Shown piece by piece: positions 1-9,948 of a DNA stretch of 64,000 nucleotides; position 1 is the stretch's first letter; every line of letters starts with the position of its first letter. Below the pieces are notes generated by a model. That model was not told the DNA's origin, ran no database searches, and saw only the letters and a list, made by a program, of their open reading frames with translations. Origin of the DNA: Fodinisporobacter ferrooxydans (GTDB lineage Bacteria; Bacillota; Bacilli; Tumebacillales; MYW30-H2). The stretch spans positions 1,107,536 to 1,171,535 of the forward strand of contig NZ_CP089291.1 in the NCBI RefSeq assembly GCF_022818495.1, read 5' to 3'. The position numbers and the translations under genes were made by a program.

Positions 1-1480
1 TGATGTATTTGGCAACGGCGGACAACCAGATCAGATCTGTCCCCGGCTTCGGGTGTAGAAACAAATCCGCCCGTTTGGCCAAATCGTTTTTCCGCAAATC
101 TGCCACGATCAACTTTTGGCCATGCTTTTTATGTGCGCGGCGAATACGCGTAGACAACACTGGGTGGGATTCTGCCGGATTGGCGCCGACGATTATCACC
201 AGTTCAGAACTCCCGATGTCTTCGATCGATCCGGTATCGCCGCCAAGTCCAAACGTCCGCCGCAATCCTTCCGTCGCAGGTGTTTGGCAGTACCGGGAAC
301 AATTGTCAATATTATTGGTCCCCATGACAGCACGGGCAAATTTCTGCATTAAATAATTTTCCTCATTTGTACATTTGGAAGAGGAAATATACCCGATGGC
401 ATCTGCGCCATCTCTTTCTTTAATTTCCCGCAGCTTGGCTGCTGTATAGTCCAACGCTTCTTCCCAAGTTACGGGAACAAATTCCCGGCCTTTCCGAATC
501 AAGGGTTGTAAAATGCGTTCCGTACTGTTTACAAAATCCCAGCCAAACTTTCCTTTTACACAAGTGGATACTTGGTTGGCAGGCGCCTCCATTTGCGGTT
601 CCACTTTTAGAATTTTTCGATCCTTTGTCCAAATATCAAAACTACAGCCGACACCACAGTATGTACAAACGGTTTTTGTCTTCTTGATCCGGGATTCCCG
701 CATCTGTGCTTCAATCTCGGAAACGGTAAAAATCGGCCCATACCCAGGTTCGATCTCCTTCACCAAATGCACCATGGATTCCCACAATTCGGGCCCGATC
801 CCCGTCAGGAAGCCAGCTTCCCCCAACATGTTTTTTTCCATCAATGCGTTACAAGGGCAGACAGTGACACAATGTCCGCAGGAAACGCAAGAAGACTCAT
901 TGATCGGAACATCTTCATCCCATATGACCCGTGGCCGTTCTCTGTCCCATGCAATCGACAGAACTTCACTTACCTGCAAATTTTGACAAGCCTCTACACA
1001 GCGTCCGCATAAAATGCATTGATCAGGATCATACCGATAAAACGGGTGGGAATTGTCCTGTTCATAGGGTTTTGGTTCGAACGGGTATGTTTGATGTTCC
1101 ACACCCATCATAAGTGCCGTATTGTGTACGACACAATTTCCATTGTTATTGTCACAGACAGTGCAATACAATTCATGATTGCGCAGGATCCGGTTCAGCG
1201 CTTCCATTCTTGTTGATTGTGCCCGATCCGCCACCGTTTGAATGTTCATTCCCGGCCGTACCTGCATCGAACATGTTCGCACAAGCTTGCCATCTACTTC
1301 GGCAATACACGTGTCACATGTCTCAATCGGTCCCAATGCCGGATGATAACAGATGTGCGGAAATGCTTCCCGTTTCTGCAAAATCGCTTCCAGCACATTA
1401 CGATCCGCTTGTACTGCGATAGATGTCCCATCAACCATGACTTCAATTGTTTGAACGGATTGATCTGACGGTATTCGCAA
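1..1480 (-). CDS. formate dehydrogenase alpha subunit, Cys type (3'-truncated by window edge)
   Basis: Molybdopterin oxidoreductase that oxidises formate to CO2, of the soluble Bacillus YrhE/FdhF type; 493 residues are visible. In order: an N-terminal [2Fe-2S] ferredoxin domain (Cys at about 44, 55, 58 and 70), an NuoG-like Cys/His segment (ELYCTVCDNNNGNC), two 4Fe-4S clusters (CILCGRCVEAC, CVSCGHCVTVC), the catalytic-domain 4Fe-4S motif (VCTYCGVGC), and NNIDNCSRYCQTP near residue 389. In FdhF this last motif carries the Mo-ligating selenocysteine; here that position (about 398) is Cys, as expected in a lineage without Sec. I chose the TTG start at 1480 because GAGGTG lies 8 nt upstream and an in-frame stop lies just before it. 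It is divergent from the FNT channel gene, which fits joint formate metabolism. Confidence 0.93.
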   Translation of the reverse strand, partial: MRIPSDQSVQTIEVMVDGTSIAVQADRNVLEAILQKREAFPHICYHPALGPIETCDTCIAEVDGKLVRTCSMQVRPGMNIQTVADRAQSTRMEALNRILRNHELYCTVCDNNNGNCVVHNTALMMGVEHQTYPFEPKPYEQDNSHPFYRYDPDQCILCGRCVEACQNLQVSEVLSIAWDRERPRVIWDEDVPINESSCVSCGHCVTVCPCNALMEKNMLGEAGFLTGIGPELWESMVHLVKEIEPGYGPIFTVSEIEAQMRESRIKKTKTVCTYCGVGCSFDIWTKDRKILKVEPQMEAPANQVSTCVKGKFGWDFVNSTERILQPLIRKGREFVPVTWEEALDYTAAKLREIKERDGADAIGYISSSKCTNEENYLMQKFARAVMGTNNIDNCSRYCQTPATEGLRRTFGLGGDTGSIEDIGSSELVIIVGANPAESHPVLSTRIRRAHKKHGQKLIVADLRKNDLAKRADLFLHPKPGTDLIWLSAVAKYI

Positions 1481-1650
1481 CGATAAAACACCTCAACTTC
1501 CATTCCCATTTCTGATTCTGATGCTGATGCTAATTTTGCTCATAGTTATTTTCCCCCAATTTTTCCTGTCTAATCACGCAAATCTTACATAATTCCATGT
1601 TTCCTTCGGGCAAACTACAAAAATTCGAAGCGGATAAAAGGAGTGATTCC

Positions 1651-2427
1651 ATGGCATTTCATACACCTCAGAGAATTGCCGAGTTAACGATTGATGCAGG
1701 AGAAAGAAAGGCGAATCTTCCAATAGGCACTGCTCTCATCTTAGGTTTTTTGGCAGGGGCATTTATTGCATTAGGATTTCTCTTGGATATTCGCGTCAGT
1801 GGGGATTTGTCTAAACAATGGGGCTCATTCGCCACATTTCTGGGCGCATCCGTATTCCCCGTCGGACTTGTATTGGTGGTTTTGGCAGGTGCGGAATTGC
1901 TCACAGGGAATATGATGTCATTGCCGATGGCATATTTTGCAGGCCGTATCAGTTTTGCCAAAGTATTTATCAATTGGTTTTGGATCTTGATCAGCAATTT
2001 TATCGGCGCGATTTTTGTCGCGTACTTTTTTGGGCATGTGGTTGGATTAACAGAAGCGGGACCGTTTGGACTAAAGACGATTGCAATTGCCAAAGCAAAA
2101 TTGCATGACGATTTTGGACAAGCGTTTGTATCGGCAATCGGCTGCAACTGGCTGGTGTGCCTGGCCGTTTGGTTGGCTTATGGAGCCGATGATTTTGCAG
2201 GGAAAATTCTTGCCATCTGGTTTCCCATTATGGCATTTGTAGCCATCGGATTTCAACACGTTGTGGCAAATATGTTCGTCATACCTGCAGCGATCTTTGC
2301 AGGGGCATTGACATGGGCCGATTTTTTCAACAATTTTGTCCCCGTATTGCTCGGCAATATTGTCGGCGGCGGAGTGTTTGTCGGACTCCTTTACTTCTTT
2401 GCATATATTCAGGGTGTGCAAAAGTGA
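1651..2427 (+). CDS. formate/nitrite transporter (FNT family) channel
   Basis: Inner-membrane pentameric channel of the FocA/NirC/YrhG family, 258 residues from the ATG at 1651, which has AAAGGAGTG upstream. Six hydrophobic segments are visible. The family signature is present as AGAELLTGNMMSLPMAY after the second helix, and a late segment reads FQHVVANMFVIPAAIFAG, matching the conserved FEHSIANMYFIP region. The divergent neighbour is a formate dehydrogenase, so formate is the likely substrate (inference). The gene ends at a strong bidirectional-looking hairpin. Confidence 0.93.
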   Translation: MAFHTPQRIAELTIDAGERKANLPIGTALILGFLAGAFIALGFLLDIRVSGDLSKQWGSFATFLGASVFPVGLVLVVLAGAELLTGNMMSLPMAYFAGRISFAKVFINWFWILISNFIGAIFVAYFFGHVVGLTEAGPFGLKTIAIAKAKLHDDFGQAFVSAIGCNWLVCLAVWLAYGADDFAGKILAIWFPIMAFVAIGFQHVVANMFVIPAAIFAGALTWADFFNNFVPVLLGNIVGGGVFVGLLYFFAYIQGVQK

Positions 2428-2456
2428 GCTCGTTGCAGCAAAATGGAACATAAAAA

Positions 2457-2500
2457 CGGGCACCAAAAGATGAGCAGCTATCTGCTATTTTTGGTGCCCG
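2457..2500 (+). terminator. intrinsic terminator after FNT gene
   Basis: A 12-bp perfect stem CGGGCACCAAAA / TTTTGGTGCCCG with a nested AGCAG/CTGCT stem. It sits 29 nt after the FNT stop codon. Confidence 0.75.
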
Positions 2501-2631
2501 ATTTACATGAGCATTCGATCCTGCGCACGCATTTACCGTTTTAAATTTTACAATTCATTTCATTTTAACTGCATTTTATTTCTATCTACACTCTAACTAC
2601 ACTAATGCGAACCGCCCTAAGACTTTGCCGA

Positions 2632-4293
2632 TTAAGACTTTGGCAACTCAAAAGAACTTTTTAGGGAAACGATGCGATTAAACACTACCCTCGCTTTCGT
2701 TGCATCTTTTGGGTCGACATTAAAGTACCCATGACGGAAAAATTGAAACTTGTCATGCGCTTTTGATTCACGCATATTCGGTTCGACGAAACCTTGCAAG
2801 ATCTCCAATGAATCCGGATTGATATGGTTTAAAAATGTAGTTCCTTCCCCTTGCTCCTCATCCGACAACAAGGATTCATACAAGCGAAACTCCGCCGCCA
2901 CCGCCTGTTGTGCATCCACCCAATGGATCGTTCCTTTTACTTTTCTTCCGGTAAATCCGCTGCCGCTTTTGGTCTCAGGGTCATATGTACAATGCAGTTC
3001 CACGATATTGCCTTGCTCATCTTTTATCACTTCATTACAGGTAATAAAGTACGCATGTTTCAGGCGCACCTCATTACCTGGAAACAATCGAAAATATTTT
3101 TTGGGCGGTTCTTCCATAAAATCATCTTGTTCGATATAAATTTCCCGGGAAAACGGAATGCTTCGTGTTCCCATCTCCGGATTTTCAGGATTTATTTCTG
3201 CATCCAGATATTCTACCTGCCCTTCCGGATAATTGGTGATGACCACTTTTAAAGGGCGCAATACAGCCATTGTCCGCGGAGACTTCAATTTCAGATCTTC
3301 CCGGATAAAATGCTCCAACAATTTGACATCAACTGTACTATTGCTTTTGGAAACTCCGATTTCTCTGCAGAAATTCCGAATGGATTCCGGTGTGTATCCC
3401 CGTCTGCGCAATCCGGAAATCGTCGGCATGCGCGGATCGTCCCATCCGTCTACAACTTTTTCATCAACCAACAGTTTCAATTTGCGCTTACTCATGACCG
3501 TATTGGCAAGATTTAACCGTGCAAACTCATATTGTTTTGGCTGATGCTCCATTTCGCATTCCTGTACGACCCAATCGTAAAGCGGACGATGGTCTTCGAA
3601 TTCGAGCGTACAAATCGAATGTGTTACACCCTCAATGGCATCTTCCAAGGGATGGGCAAAATCGTACATTGGGTAAATGCACCACGTATCCCCAGTATTG
3701 TGATGTACGGCATGTGAAATTCGATACAGCACAGGATCCCGTAAATTCAAATTGGGTGATGTCATATCGATTTTTGCCCGCAGAACCTTTTCTCCGTCCT
3801 TAAATTCACCCTTGCGCATTCGTTCAAATAATTCAAGGTTCTCTGCAACTGAGCGATTTCGAAACGGACTTTCTTTTCCGGGCTGTGTCAACGTTCCGCG
3901 TGTTTCCCGGATTTCTTCGGCAGACAGGTCGCAGACGTACGCCTTTTCTTTCTTGATCAATACAATTGCCCGGCTGTACATTTCTTCGAAATAATCCGAT
4001 GCAAAATATACATGATCCCAGTTAAATCCCAGCCATTTCACATCATCTTTGATTGACTCGACAAACTCGGCATCTTCTTTGACAGGATTGGTATCATCAA
4101 AGCGCAAATGGGTCTTGCCCTGAAAATCATCTGCCAATTCAAAATTTAAGCAAATCGATTTGGCATGTCCAATATGCAAATATCCATTCGGTTCCGGCGG
4201 AAAACGAGTAATGATCTCTTTGACTTTTCCGCTTTTGATATCTTCCATAACAATGTTTCTAATAAAATTTGACGAAGTAGAGTTATGTTCCAA
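2632..4293 (-). CDS. glnS: glutaminyl-tRNA synthetase
   Basis: Cytosolic class I aminoacyl-tRNA synthetase that charges tRNA-Gln directly, 553 residues, full length. The HIGH-type motif is [15 protein letters not shown] (about residues 31-45) and the KMSKS-type loop is TVMSKRK (about 267). The C-terminal half carries the beta-barrel anticodon-binding domains. The start is TTG at 4293: it has AAGGATGA about 6 nt upstream, and the family-conserved SNFIRNI at residues 8-14 would be lost from the internal ATG. Many Firmicutes use the GatCAB transamidation route instead, so a GlnRS gene marks the lineage. It stands alone between the FNT gene and a divergent chemoreceptor. Confidence 0.96.
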   Translation of the reverse strand: MEHNSTSSNFIRNIVMEDIKSGKVKEIITRFPPEPNGYLHIGHAKSICLNFELADDFQGKTHLRFDDTNPVKEDAEFVESIKDDVKWLGFNWDHVYFASDYFEEMYSRAIVLIKKEKAYVCDLSAEEIRETRGTLTQPGKESPFRNRSVAENLELFERMRKGEFKDGEKVLRAKIDMTSPNLNLRDPVLYRISHAVHHNTGDTWCIYPMYDFAHPLEDAIEGVTHSICTLEFEDHRPLYDWVVQECEMEHQPKQYEFARLNLANTVMSKRKLKLLVDEKVVDGWDDPRMPTISGLRRRGYTPESIRNFCREIGVSKSNSTVDVKLLEHFIREDLKLKSPRTMAVLRPLKVVITNYPEGQVEYLDAEINPENPEMGTRSIPFSREIYIEQDDFMEEPPKKYFRLFPGNEVRLKHAYFITCNEVIKDEQGNIVELHCTYDPETKSGSGFTGRKVKGTIHWVDAQQAVAAEFRLYESLLSDEEQGEGTTFLNHINPDSLEILQGFVEPNMRESKAHDKFQFFRHGYFNVDPKDATKARVVFNRIVSLKSSFELPKS

Positions 4294-4479
4294 TCACTAT
4301 CATCCTTCTCATCGCAAGCTTTTTTCTCTGTATACTATAATACACAAAAAATGAAACAAATATAAATCTAGCAAGAATATATTGTACATTTGTTCTGTTG
4401 CGTTTAATATCGAAGTTAAGAAAACAAATTACATATATTCCACAAACTAGGCTTACTAACAGGAAGGGAAGTTTTAAAA

Positions 4480-6240
4480 ATGGCTGTTCTTGCAAGATTC
4501 TTTACGTTCAAATCGTTGCGAACCGAACTCATTATCATATGTTTGCTGATTCTGGCAATTCCCAGCATTATAATCGGCATATTAGGTTATGAAACTGCAA
4601 AAAGTGAACTAGACAAGTCCGGGAAAATCCAGTTGATCAATGATGTGCGTTTGGTCAACAGCACCATCGGCGAATTAAATAAAGAAGTGGAAGCAGGCCG
4701 CTTGCCTCTGCAAGTTGCACAAGAAAGGGTCAAAGAAATGATTCTGGGTCCAAAGGATGCATCCGGCAAGCGACCGATCAATCATGCTTTTAATCTCGGT
4801 GCAAACGGTTACTTTTTTGTCTTTGACAAACATGCGACGGAAATCGCTCACCCGACCCTTGAAGGCAAAAACCTTTGGAATATGAAATCGGTGGATGGAG
4901 TCATGATCGGGCAGGAAATTGTCAAACAAGCGCTGATCAATCATGGCGGATTTACCTATTACAGTTTCCCCCTTCCCAATTCAAAGCAAATCGCTCCTAA
5001 AATTGTATACTCCGAGAAAGCGCCTGCATGGGGCTGGATTGTATGTGCCGGATCGTATTTACAGGATTATAACAGCGGCGCGGCACAAGTACTGTATATC
5101 CTGCTGATCACTTTAGGTGTGTCGATTATCGTCGGACTTGCTGTTGTCTGGTTGATTGCAAAGCGCATCACGACTCCGATTGTAGCGATGGCCAATCAAG
5201 CAGATCTCGTTGCAAAAGGAGATTTGACGATTGAGCCAATGGAAATCAAACATAACAATGAAATCGGCCGATTGTCCAAGGACTTTCGCATCATGATCCA
5301 AAATTTAAAAGATTTAATCTCCCGCGTCAATACAAATACACAACAATTAACGCACGCAGCAGGCGAATTGTTTGCAAGTTCTGAACAAACCAGCAAAGCC
5401 AGCGAACAAATTGCTACAACCATGCAGGAGATATCATCCGGTTCGGAAAAGCAAGCGGGGAATGTAGATGAAATTGCACATACGTTAAATCAAACGGCAA
5501 GGGAAATGCATCAAATTGTCGATAATTCAAAAAATGTTTCACAGTCTGCCACAGAGGCTTCAGAAATCACCGCAGAAGGAAACACGGCCATTCACAAAGC
5601 GATTTATGAAATGAACTCGATTCATGGAATCGTGAGTGAATTGGCGGATTCCGTAAAAATCCTTGGAGAACATTCCCAGATGATTGGAACGATCGTCAAT
5701 ACCATTACCAACATTTCTTCACAAACAAACTTACTCGCGTTAAATGCCGCAATTGAAGCAGCACGCGCGGGTGAACATGGAAGAGGATTTGCGGTTGTCG
5801 CCGATGAAGTTCGCAAACTGGCAGAACAATCGACAGACTCTGCCAAGCAAATCGGCAATCTGATCGGTACGATTCAAAATGAAATAGCCAAAGTTGTCCA
5901 AGCAACGGATAAAGGCACACAAGAAGTGCAAGTGGGAATCGAAGCTGTAAATCTTGCAGGAAGAGCATTTGAGAAAATTCAGGAGTCTGTTTCCAATGTA
6001 GCAGCGCGAATTCAGGAAGCCACGACAGCCGTATACCAAATCTCCGCCGGGACAGAACAAGCGGTACGTGCCATCGACAAAATCGGAGAAGTGACAGGTG
6101 CTACTGTTTCTTCCACACAAACCGTCTCGGCATCCATTGAAGAACAACTTGCTTACATGGAGGAAATTACAGCATCGGCCAACTCGCTTTCGATCATGGC
6201 TGAAGAATTAAAACAATTGGTGAGCCATTTTAACATTTAA
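4480..6240 (+). CDS. methyl-accepting chemotaxis protein with sCache_2 sensor
   Basis: Transmembrane chemoreceptor of 586 residues that should signal to CheA/CheW. Topology: TM1 at about 15-37; an extracellular single-Cache domain at about 40-200 ([20 protein letters not shown] and [13 protein letters not shown] are typical sCache_2 motifs, which often bind small organic acids); TM2 at about 206-228; HAMP to about 282; then the methylated coiled coil and the conserved hairpin tip ([20 protein letters not shown]). The start ATG has GGAAGGGAAG upstream. It is monocistronic, with its own terminator. The ligand cannot be read from sequence. Confidence 0.95.
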   Translation: MAVLARFFTFKSLRTELIIICLLILAIPSIIIGILGYETAKSELDKSGKIQLINDVRLVNSTIGELNKEVEAGRLPLQVAQERVKEMILGPKDASGKRPINHAFNLGANGYFFVFDKHATEIAHPTLEGKNLWNMKSVDGVMIGQEIVKQALINHGGFTYYSFPLPNSKQIAPKIVYSEKAPAWGWIVCAGSYLQDYNSGAAQVLYILLITLGVSIIVGLAVVWLIAKRITTPIVAMANQADLVAKGDLTIEPMEIKHNNEIGRLSKDFRIMIQNLKDLISRVNTNTQQLTHAAGELFASSEQTSKASEQIATTMQEISSGSEKQAGNVDEIAHTLNQTAREMHQIVDNSKNVSQSATEASEITAEGNTAIHKAIYEMNSIHGIVSELADSVKILGEHSQMIGTIVNTITNISSQTNLLALNAAIEAARAGEHGRGFAVVADEVRKLAEQSTDSAKQIGNLIGTIQNEIAKVVQATDKGTQEVQVGIEAVNLAGRAFEKIQESVSNVAARIQEATTAVYQISAGTEQAVRAIDKIGEVTGATVSSTQTVSASIEEQLAYMEEITASANSLSIMAEELKQLVSHFNI

Positions 6241-6300
6241 TTGTGCAACAGCCATGCTGCAATCGATTTGCGATTTACCGGCATCTTAGCAAAATCACTC

Positions 6301-6350
6301 GCAAAAAGCACCTCAAACCACGTCTGAAGCGGCAAGAGGTGCTTTTTTGC
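6301..6350. terminator. bidirectional terminator between convergent chemoreceptor and antiporter genes
   Basis: Inverted repeat GCAAAAAGCACCTC / GAGGTGCTTTTTTGC with A- and T-rich flanks on both sides, between two convergent genes. It can serve either strand. Confidence 0.8.
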
Positions 6351-6405
6351 AATATATTACTTCCTATTTTCCCCTATCGCTATCCCCTTGTTTCCACACC
6401 GTTTA

Positions 6406-8232
6406 TTACACACATTCCCTGCGCATCATCTCAACATTCACCGGATCCCCGCTTACCAAAAGGATGTCTCCATATTGAATGGCCGTATCTCCATGTGGAA
6501 TAATAACTTCATTTCCCCTGAAAATTCGAATCACAAGTATATCCCTTACAAAAGGCAAGTCGCGAATTTTCTTGTGATGAAGCCGCTCATTCATGATCTT
6601 CACTTCATAAACCGGATGATCCGCTTCCAGAAACTTCACGAGTGTCGGATTTTCAATCAATGCCTGCAAAAGGATCCGGTTGGAGTGGAACGTAGAGAAT
6701 ACATGGATCCCCTCGATCAACTCTCCTAATCTTTGTTCGTTGTCCAAGCGGCATATCACTGTCTCGAGTCCGCGTCGCTTTGCCCAATTGGCAACCTGAA
6801 TATTGTGTGACTCATCACCTGTGAATGCAATAAAAGAATCCTTTGCTTCCACAGCAATGTTGTCCAACGTGTCAGGCGTTATCTTTGGCAAAGAATGAAT
6901 GGCAAATCCTTGACTTGCATTCTCTTGACCCGGACTTCTCTTTTTTTCATTTGGGTTCGTATCATATACATCTACGCCAAAACCAGACTGGCATAACTGT
7001 CTCGCCAAGGAAAGCGTGATCGCATTCGCTCCAATCAAAAAGGCGTGCCTTCTTGCTTCCGGTATCTGCACGAAAGCCATTTTTTGAAAGAGGATAGGAG
7101 AAACCAAACACGATATGACACCACTTAAAATCAATGCTGCCTGAACCGAAACGGAAATGATCTTTAGTTCAATAGCGATCGTCGTACCTGCAATAATTAA
7201 ACTTAAAGTCGACGGAAGCAAAAGGCCTGCAGCTAACGCATTGCGTGAAGGAAACCATTTTCTCCAAAGCAAGGTCGGGAAAAACTTTGAAGCAAAAAAC
7301 GATACGAGAACTAACGGAACCAACATCAGCGCTTTCGGATCATGGATCAAACCGGACAGATCCAATTTTGCGCCTACCATAAAAAAGAAAATGGGGATAA
7401 GAAAGCCGAAACCAAAGGAAGTTAACCGATCCACAAATTCTTTTTCCGGATTCATCAGTGAAATCAAGACACCTGCCAAAAAAGCTCCAAGAATACTCTC
7501 CGTACCCACTTTTTCTGAAAGAACAACAAAAAATAAAATCAGTGCGAACACACCGCGGGTTCCTAACTGTACACTTTCTTTCGAGATTTTTTTAATCCAA
7601 CGCTCCGGCTTGAAGTGCAAAACGACTCGATAAAAGAAAAATGCGACAACAAATAAAATCAACAGCAAAAATGGTTTGGCACTATTGCTTGCATGAAATG
7701 CAACATACACGGACATCAGGATCATCGTGACAAAATCAGAAATCACTGCAGTTAAAAGCACCGTCTGTCCATATGGAGTATTTGTGATCCCTTTGTCTTT
7801 TAACGTTGGCACAACAATACTTAATGAAATCGTCGAGATCATCAAACCCATAAAGATTCCATCTTTTACAAACCCAAATTGTTGAAAAAAGAAGCCTAAG
7901 ACCCCGGATAGCAAGAGCACATAGAGAAATGTGATCGTTGCTAATTTGCCAGGCCGAACATCTGTGCTTACCTTGCCCGATTGGAAAGATTCAAAATTGA
8001 TCTCCAAACCGCTGATAAACATTAAAAACATAAATCCAAGAGTCGATAATAAATGTAACCAAGAATCCTCTTGCATCCACCCAATTCCGCTATTGCCAAT
8101 AAGAATGCCTGCGATTATCTCCAGAACTACGGCCGGTACAAAATGCCACCGCAGCCTCTCCAAAACGATTGGAATCAGAAATGCTATGATGACTACGATC
8201 ATCAATGACACCAGAGAATCTTGTGTGTGCAT
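6406..8232 (-). CDS. CPA2-family cation:proton antiporter with TrkA-N/TrkA-C tail
   Basis: Membrane antiporter for K+ or Na+ against H+, 608 residues. About 12-13 hydrophobic segments fill residues 1-375 (Na_H_Exchanger fold). A RCK-like TrkA_N domain follows at about 385-500. Its nucleotide loop reads LIGANAITLSLA, so the GxGxxG glycines are partly replaced and NAD binding may be weak. A TrkA_C domain ends the protein (VRDILVIRIFRGNEVIIPHG). This is the KefB/YjbQ-type layout, in which the tail gates transport. The start ATG has AGAGGAGAA upstream. Substrate specificity is not decidable here. Confidence 0.9.
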   Translation of the reverse strand: MHTQDSLVSLMIVVIIAFLIPIVLERLRWHFVPAVVLEIIAGILIGNSGIGWMQEDSWLHLLSTLGFMFLMFISGLEINFESFQSGKVSTDVRPGKLATITFLYVLLLSGVLGFFFQQFGFVKDGIFMGLMISTISLSIVVPTLKDKGITNTPYGQTVLLTAVISDFVTMILMSVYVAFHASNSAKPFLLLILFVVAFFFYRVVLHFKPERWIKKISKESVQLGTRGVFALILFFVVLSEKVGTESILGAFLAGVLISLMNPEKEFVDRLTSFGFGFLIPIFFFMVGAKLDLSGLIHDPKALMLVPLVLVSFFASKFFPTLLWRKWFPSRNALAAGLLLPSTLSLIIAGTTIAIELKIISVSVQAALILSGVISCLVSPILFQKMAFVQIPEARRHAFLIGANAITLSLARQLCQSGFGVDVYDTNPNEKKRSPGQENASQGFAIHSLPKITPDTLDNIAVEAKDSFIAFTGDESHNIQVANWAKRRGLETVICRLDNEQRLGELIEGIHVFSTFHSNRILLQALIENPTLVKFLEADHPVYEVKIMNERLHHKKIRDLPFVRDILVIRIFRGNEVIIPHGDTAIQYGDILLVSGDPVNVEMMRRECV

Positions 8233-8366
8233 ACGTTTCTCCTCTCTTTTTCATGTTCAAACCGTTCTTGGCAGTCGTACGAAGATCACCACTCTCTCAT
8301 ACTATTTCCGTAATCGTTCTTTCATACAATAAATCTTTTCAATCATAATACCATTAAAGGAAATAT

Positions 8367-8399
8367 AAAAAAATCCCATTGTTTCCAATTGCCAATGGG
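8367..8399 (-). terminator. intrinsic terminator of the small exported-protein gene
   Basis: Stem CCCATTG / CAATGGG followed on the minus strand by a run of T. It lies about 75 nt after the stop of the 8474-8959 gene. Confidence 0.65.
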
Positions 8400-8473
8400 A
8401 GTAAATATGGAATATGCCAAAATGTGGACCCCGCTTTGCGCGACCACTTGTATTTGCTGTTTTTATTCGATTC

Positions 8474-8959
8474 CTAATGATCGTAATCCTCAATTACAGA
8501 CCCATCATTTGTAACAATCCGAATATTATCCGGAAAATTCTCATAGGATACGGAAAAATAATAATTTCCGGATGGATCCTGAAATAAAAATGAAATTTGT
8601 TTCGCCTTCAATCCTTCCGCCATGATGATAAATTGCAAAAGGTGCTCCGCTTGTTCCTTCGTGTGTATAGGTTTTCTCAGCAAAGATTGATACTTGTCAA
8701 GTGTTGCCGAATCCAATTTTTGTGGATTGACGGTTGTTGATGATTTTTGGGTTGATAGTGGTTCGGATGATGATGATTTTTGGATTGATAATGATTTTGG
8801 GAGTTGAGGCGTCCCTGTTTGTCTCCCATCCGAATGGGAAGCAAGGCTGAACGCGTCTACAGGAATATTGCGAATCGACAGGAATAGAATGATACAGACA
8901 AACATGGCGATGATGCGTATTCTTGAACGTATCGATTGATTTTGATATTGGTTCTTCAT
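8474..8959 (-). CDS. small exported protein of unknown function
   Basis: Predicted 161-residue protein starting MKNQYQNQ, with an N-terminal hydrophobic segment (IIAMFVCIILFLSI) that acts as signal peptide or anchor. It is followed by a low-complexity Ser/Thr/Gln linker in which the unit (S/T)QKSS is repeated three times, then a folded C-terminal part of about 90 residues. I do not recognise the family. The ATG at 8959 has GGGGATC upstream. The linker repeats are also visible in the DNA, so this part may vary in length between strains. The gene is monocistronic with its own terminator. Confidence 0.6.
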   Translation of the reverse strand: MKNQYQNQSIRSRIRIIAMFVCIILFLSIRNIPVDAFSLASHSDGRQTGTPQLPKSLSIQKSSSSEPLSTQKSSTTVNPQKLDSATLDKYQSLLRKPIHTKEQAEHLLQFIIMAEGLKAKQISFLFQDPSGNYYFSVSYENFPDNIRIVTNDGSVIEDYDH

Positions 8960-9127
8960 ACAGATCCCCACTTATGAAGATATTTGGTATCCTCATCGTA
9001 CCATTCCATCGATAAAAAATTTGTTGCAATGCGTCGCCCAAATTATGTATTTTATGTACATGTTTTGTTAGTATTCGTAGTTTTATGTCAGTTGAGATCG
9101 TTTCCCTCGCACATTTTTTCTTCCCGG

Positions 9128-9814
9128 CTATTTGAGTACAAAGCACATGAGGCTTTTATCTTCCTTGACATTCCAATCCACAAAAATATCTGCCACCTGT
9201 TGCTGAAAAACCTCTTCGAATACACCGTCTCTATGGAAGCTGGCTTTTTCCATTTCATCTTTTGTTACGGCAAGGATCTGCTGATATCCTTTGGCAACTA
9301 ACGCTTTCTCCACCGGAACCAAGATGCCTGTGCGCATGACAACATACAGCTTTGGTGAAATTTGAAATGATTCAATTTTATCCGGTGTTTTTTCAACCAT
9401 GTGACTAATTCGGGTTATTTCATATTCCAGTTTTTCTTGCACGGGAAAACCATCGTCAAGTGGTTCGACTTGAGAACTTGTTGGATCCATAACCGCAGCA
9501 ATGATCCCGGTATTATTGGGAAAATTCCAATCATGATAAAATTCCCTGATTTCGGTTTCAAGCGTTACCTGTATGACGCCTTTTAGTTCCGGCAACAAAC
9601 TTTCGATGACAATACTCCTGGAAACGTCGATCGTATCAGAATGGCCCTGCTTCAGCAGGACTTCTTCCATTGGCGAAAGAAAACCACGAATGTAAAAGAT
9701 GACAAATGGGGTACGGAATGTTGCATAGCAAGATTCTGGACCCCTGCCAAAGTTTTTCCTTAGTAATTGACTCGTATAATTTCCCAATTGGTTCAATTTT
9801 TCTTGTAGAGTCAT
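9128..9814 (-). CDS. MpsC/DUF2294 family protein, two tandem domains
   Basis: 228-residue cytosolic protein made of two related halves. Each half has the DUF2294 layout of a Gly-rich Arg turn, an F-hydrophobic strand and a late FxDWN motif (REFYHDWNF in half 1, DIFVDWNV in half 2). The family is now named after MpsC, a component of a Na+-translocating membrane-potential system in Staphylococcus. No membrane partner is visible here, so a bioenergetic role is not supported by context. The start ATG at 9814 follows GCAGGGGACG; upstream in-frame codons overlap the terminator of the kinase gene and are unlikely to be translated. Confidence 0.75.
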   Translation of the reverse strand: MTLQEKLNQLGNYTSQLLRKNFGRGPESCYATFRTPFVIFYIRGFLSPMEEVLLKQGHSDTIDVSRSIVIESLLPELKGVIQVTLETEIREFYHDWNFPNNTGIIAAVMDPTSSQVEPLDDGFPVQEKLEYEITRISHMVEKTPDKIESFQISPKLYVVMRTGILVPVEKALVAKGYQQILAVTKDEMEKASFHRDGVFEEVFQQQVADIFVDWNVKEDKSLMCFVLK

Positions 9815-9914
9815 TTCGTCCCCTGCTTTCATTCGATCGTTAGCCGAATTTTCACAAACAGAGAAAAATTTGTAGAATATATCATGTACAGATTTACTCA
9901 AGAATATGAAAAAA

Positions 9915-9948
9915 GCTGCCAAAGCATTTCTCAGCTTATCGGCAGCTC
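9915..9948 (-). terminator. terminator overlapping the end of the histidine kinase gene
   Basis: Stem AGCTGCC / GGCAGCT, read on the minus strand and followed by TTTTTT. It overlaps the last codons of the kinase, so the MpsC gene downstream probably depends on its own promoter or on read-through. Confidence 0.7.

Noticed and set aside
1597-1650. Upstream ATG extension of the FNT gene
   Set aside because: The extra 18 residues are polar and atypical; the ATG at 1651 has the good ribosome site.
8697-9146. 149-codon minus-strand ORF overlapping the small exported protein
   Set aside because: Shadow frame: rich in Ile/Asn from the complementary repeats, no ribosome site, and it overlaps the gene with a signal peptide.
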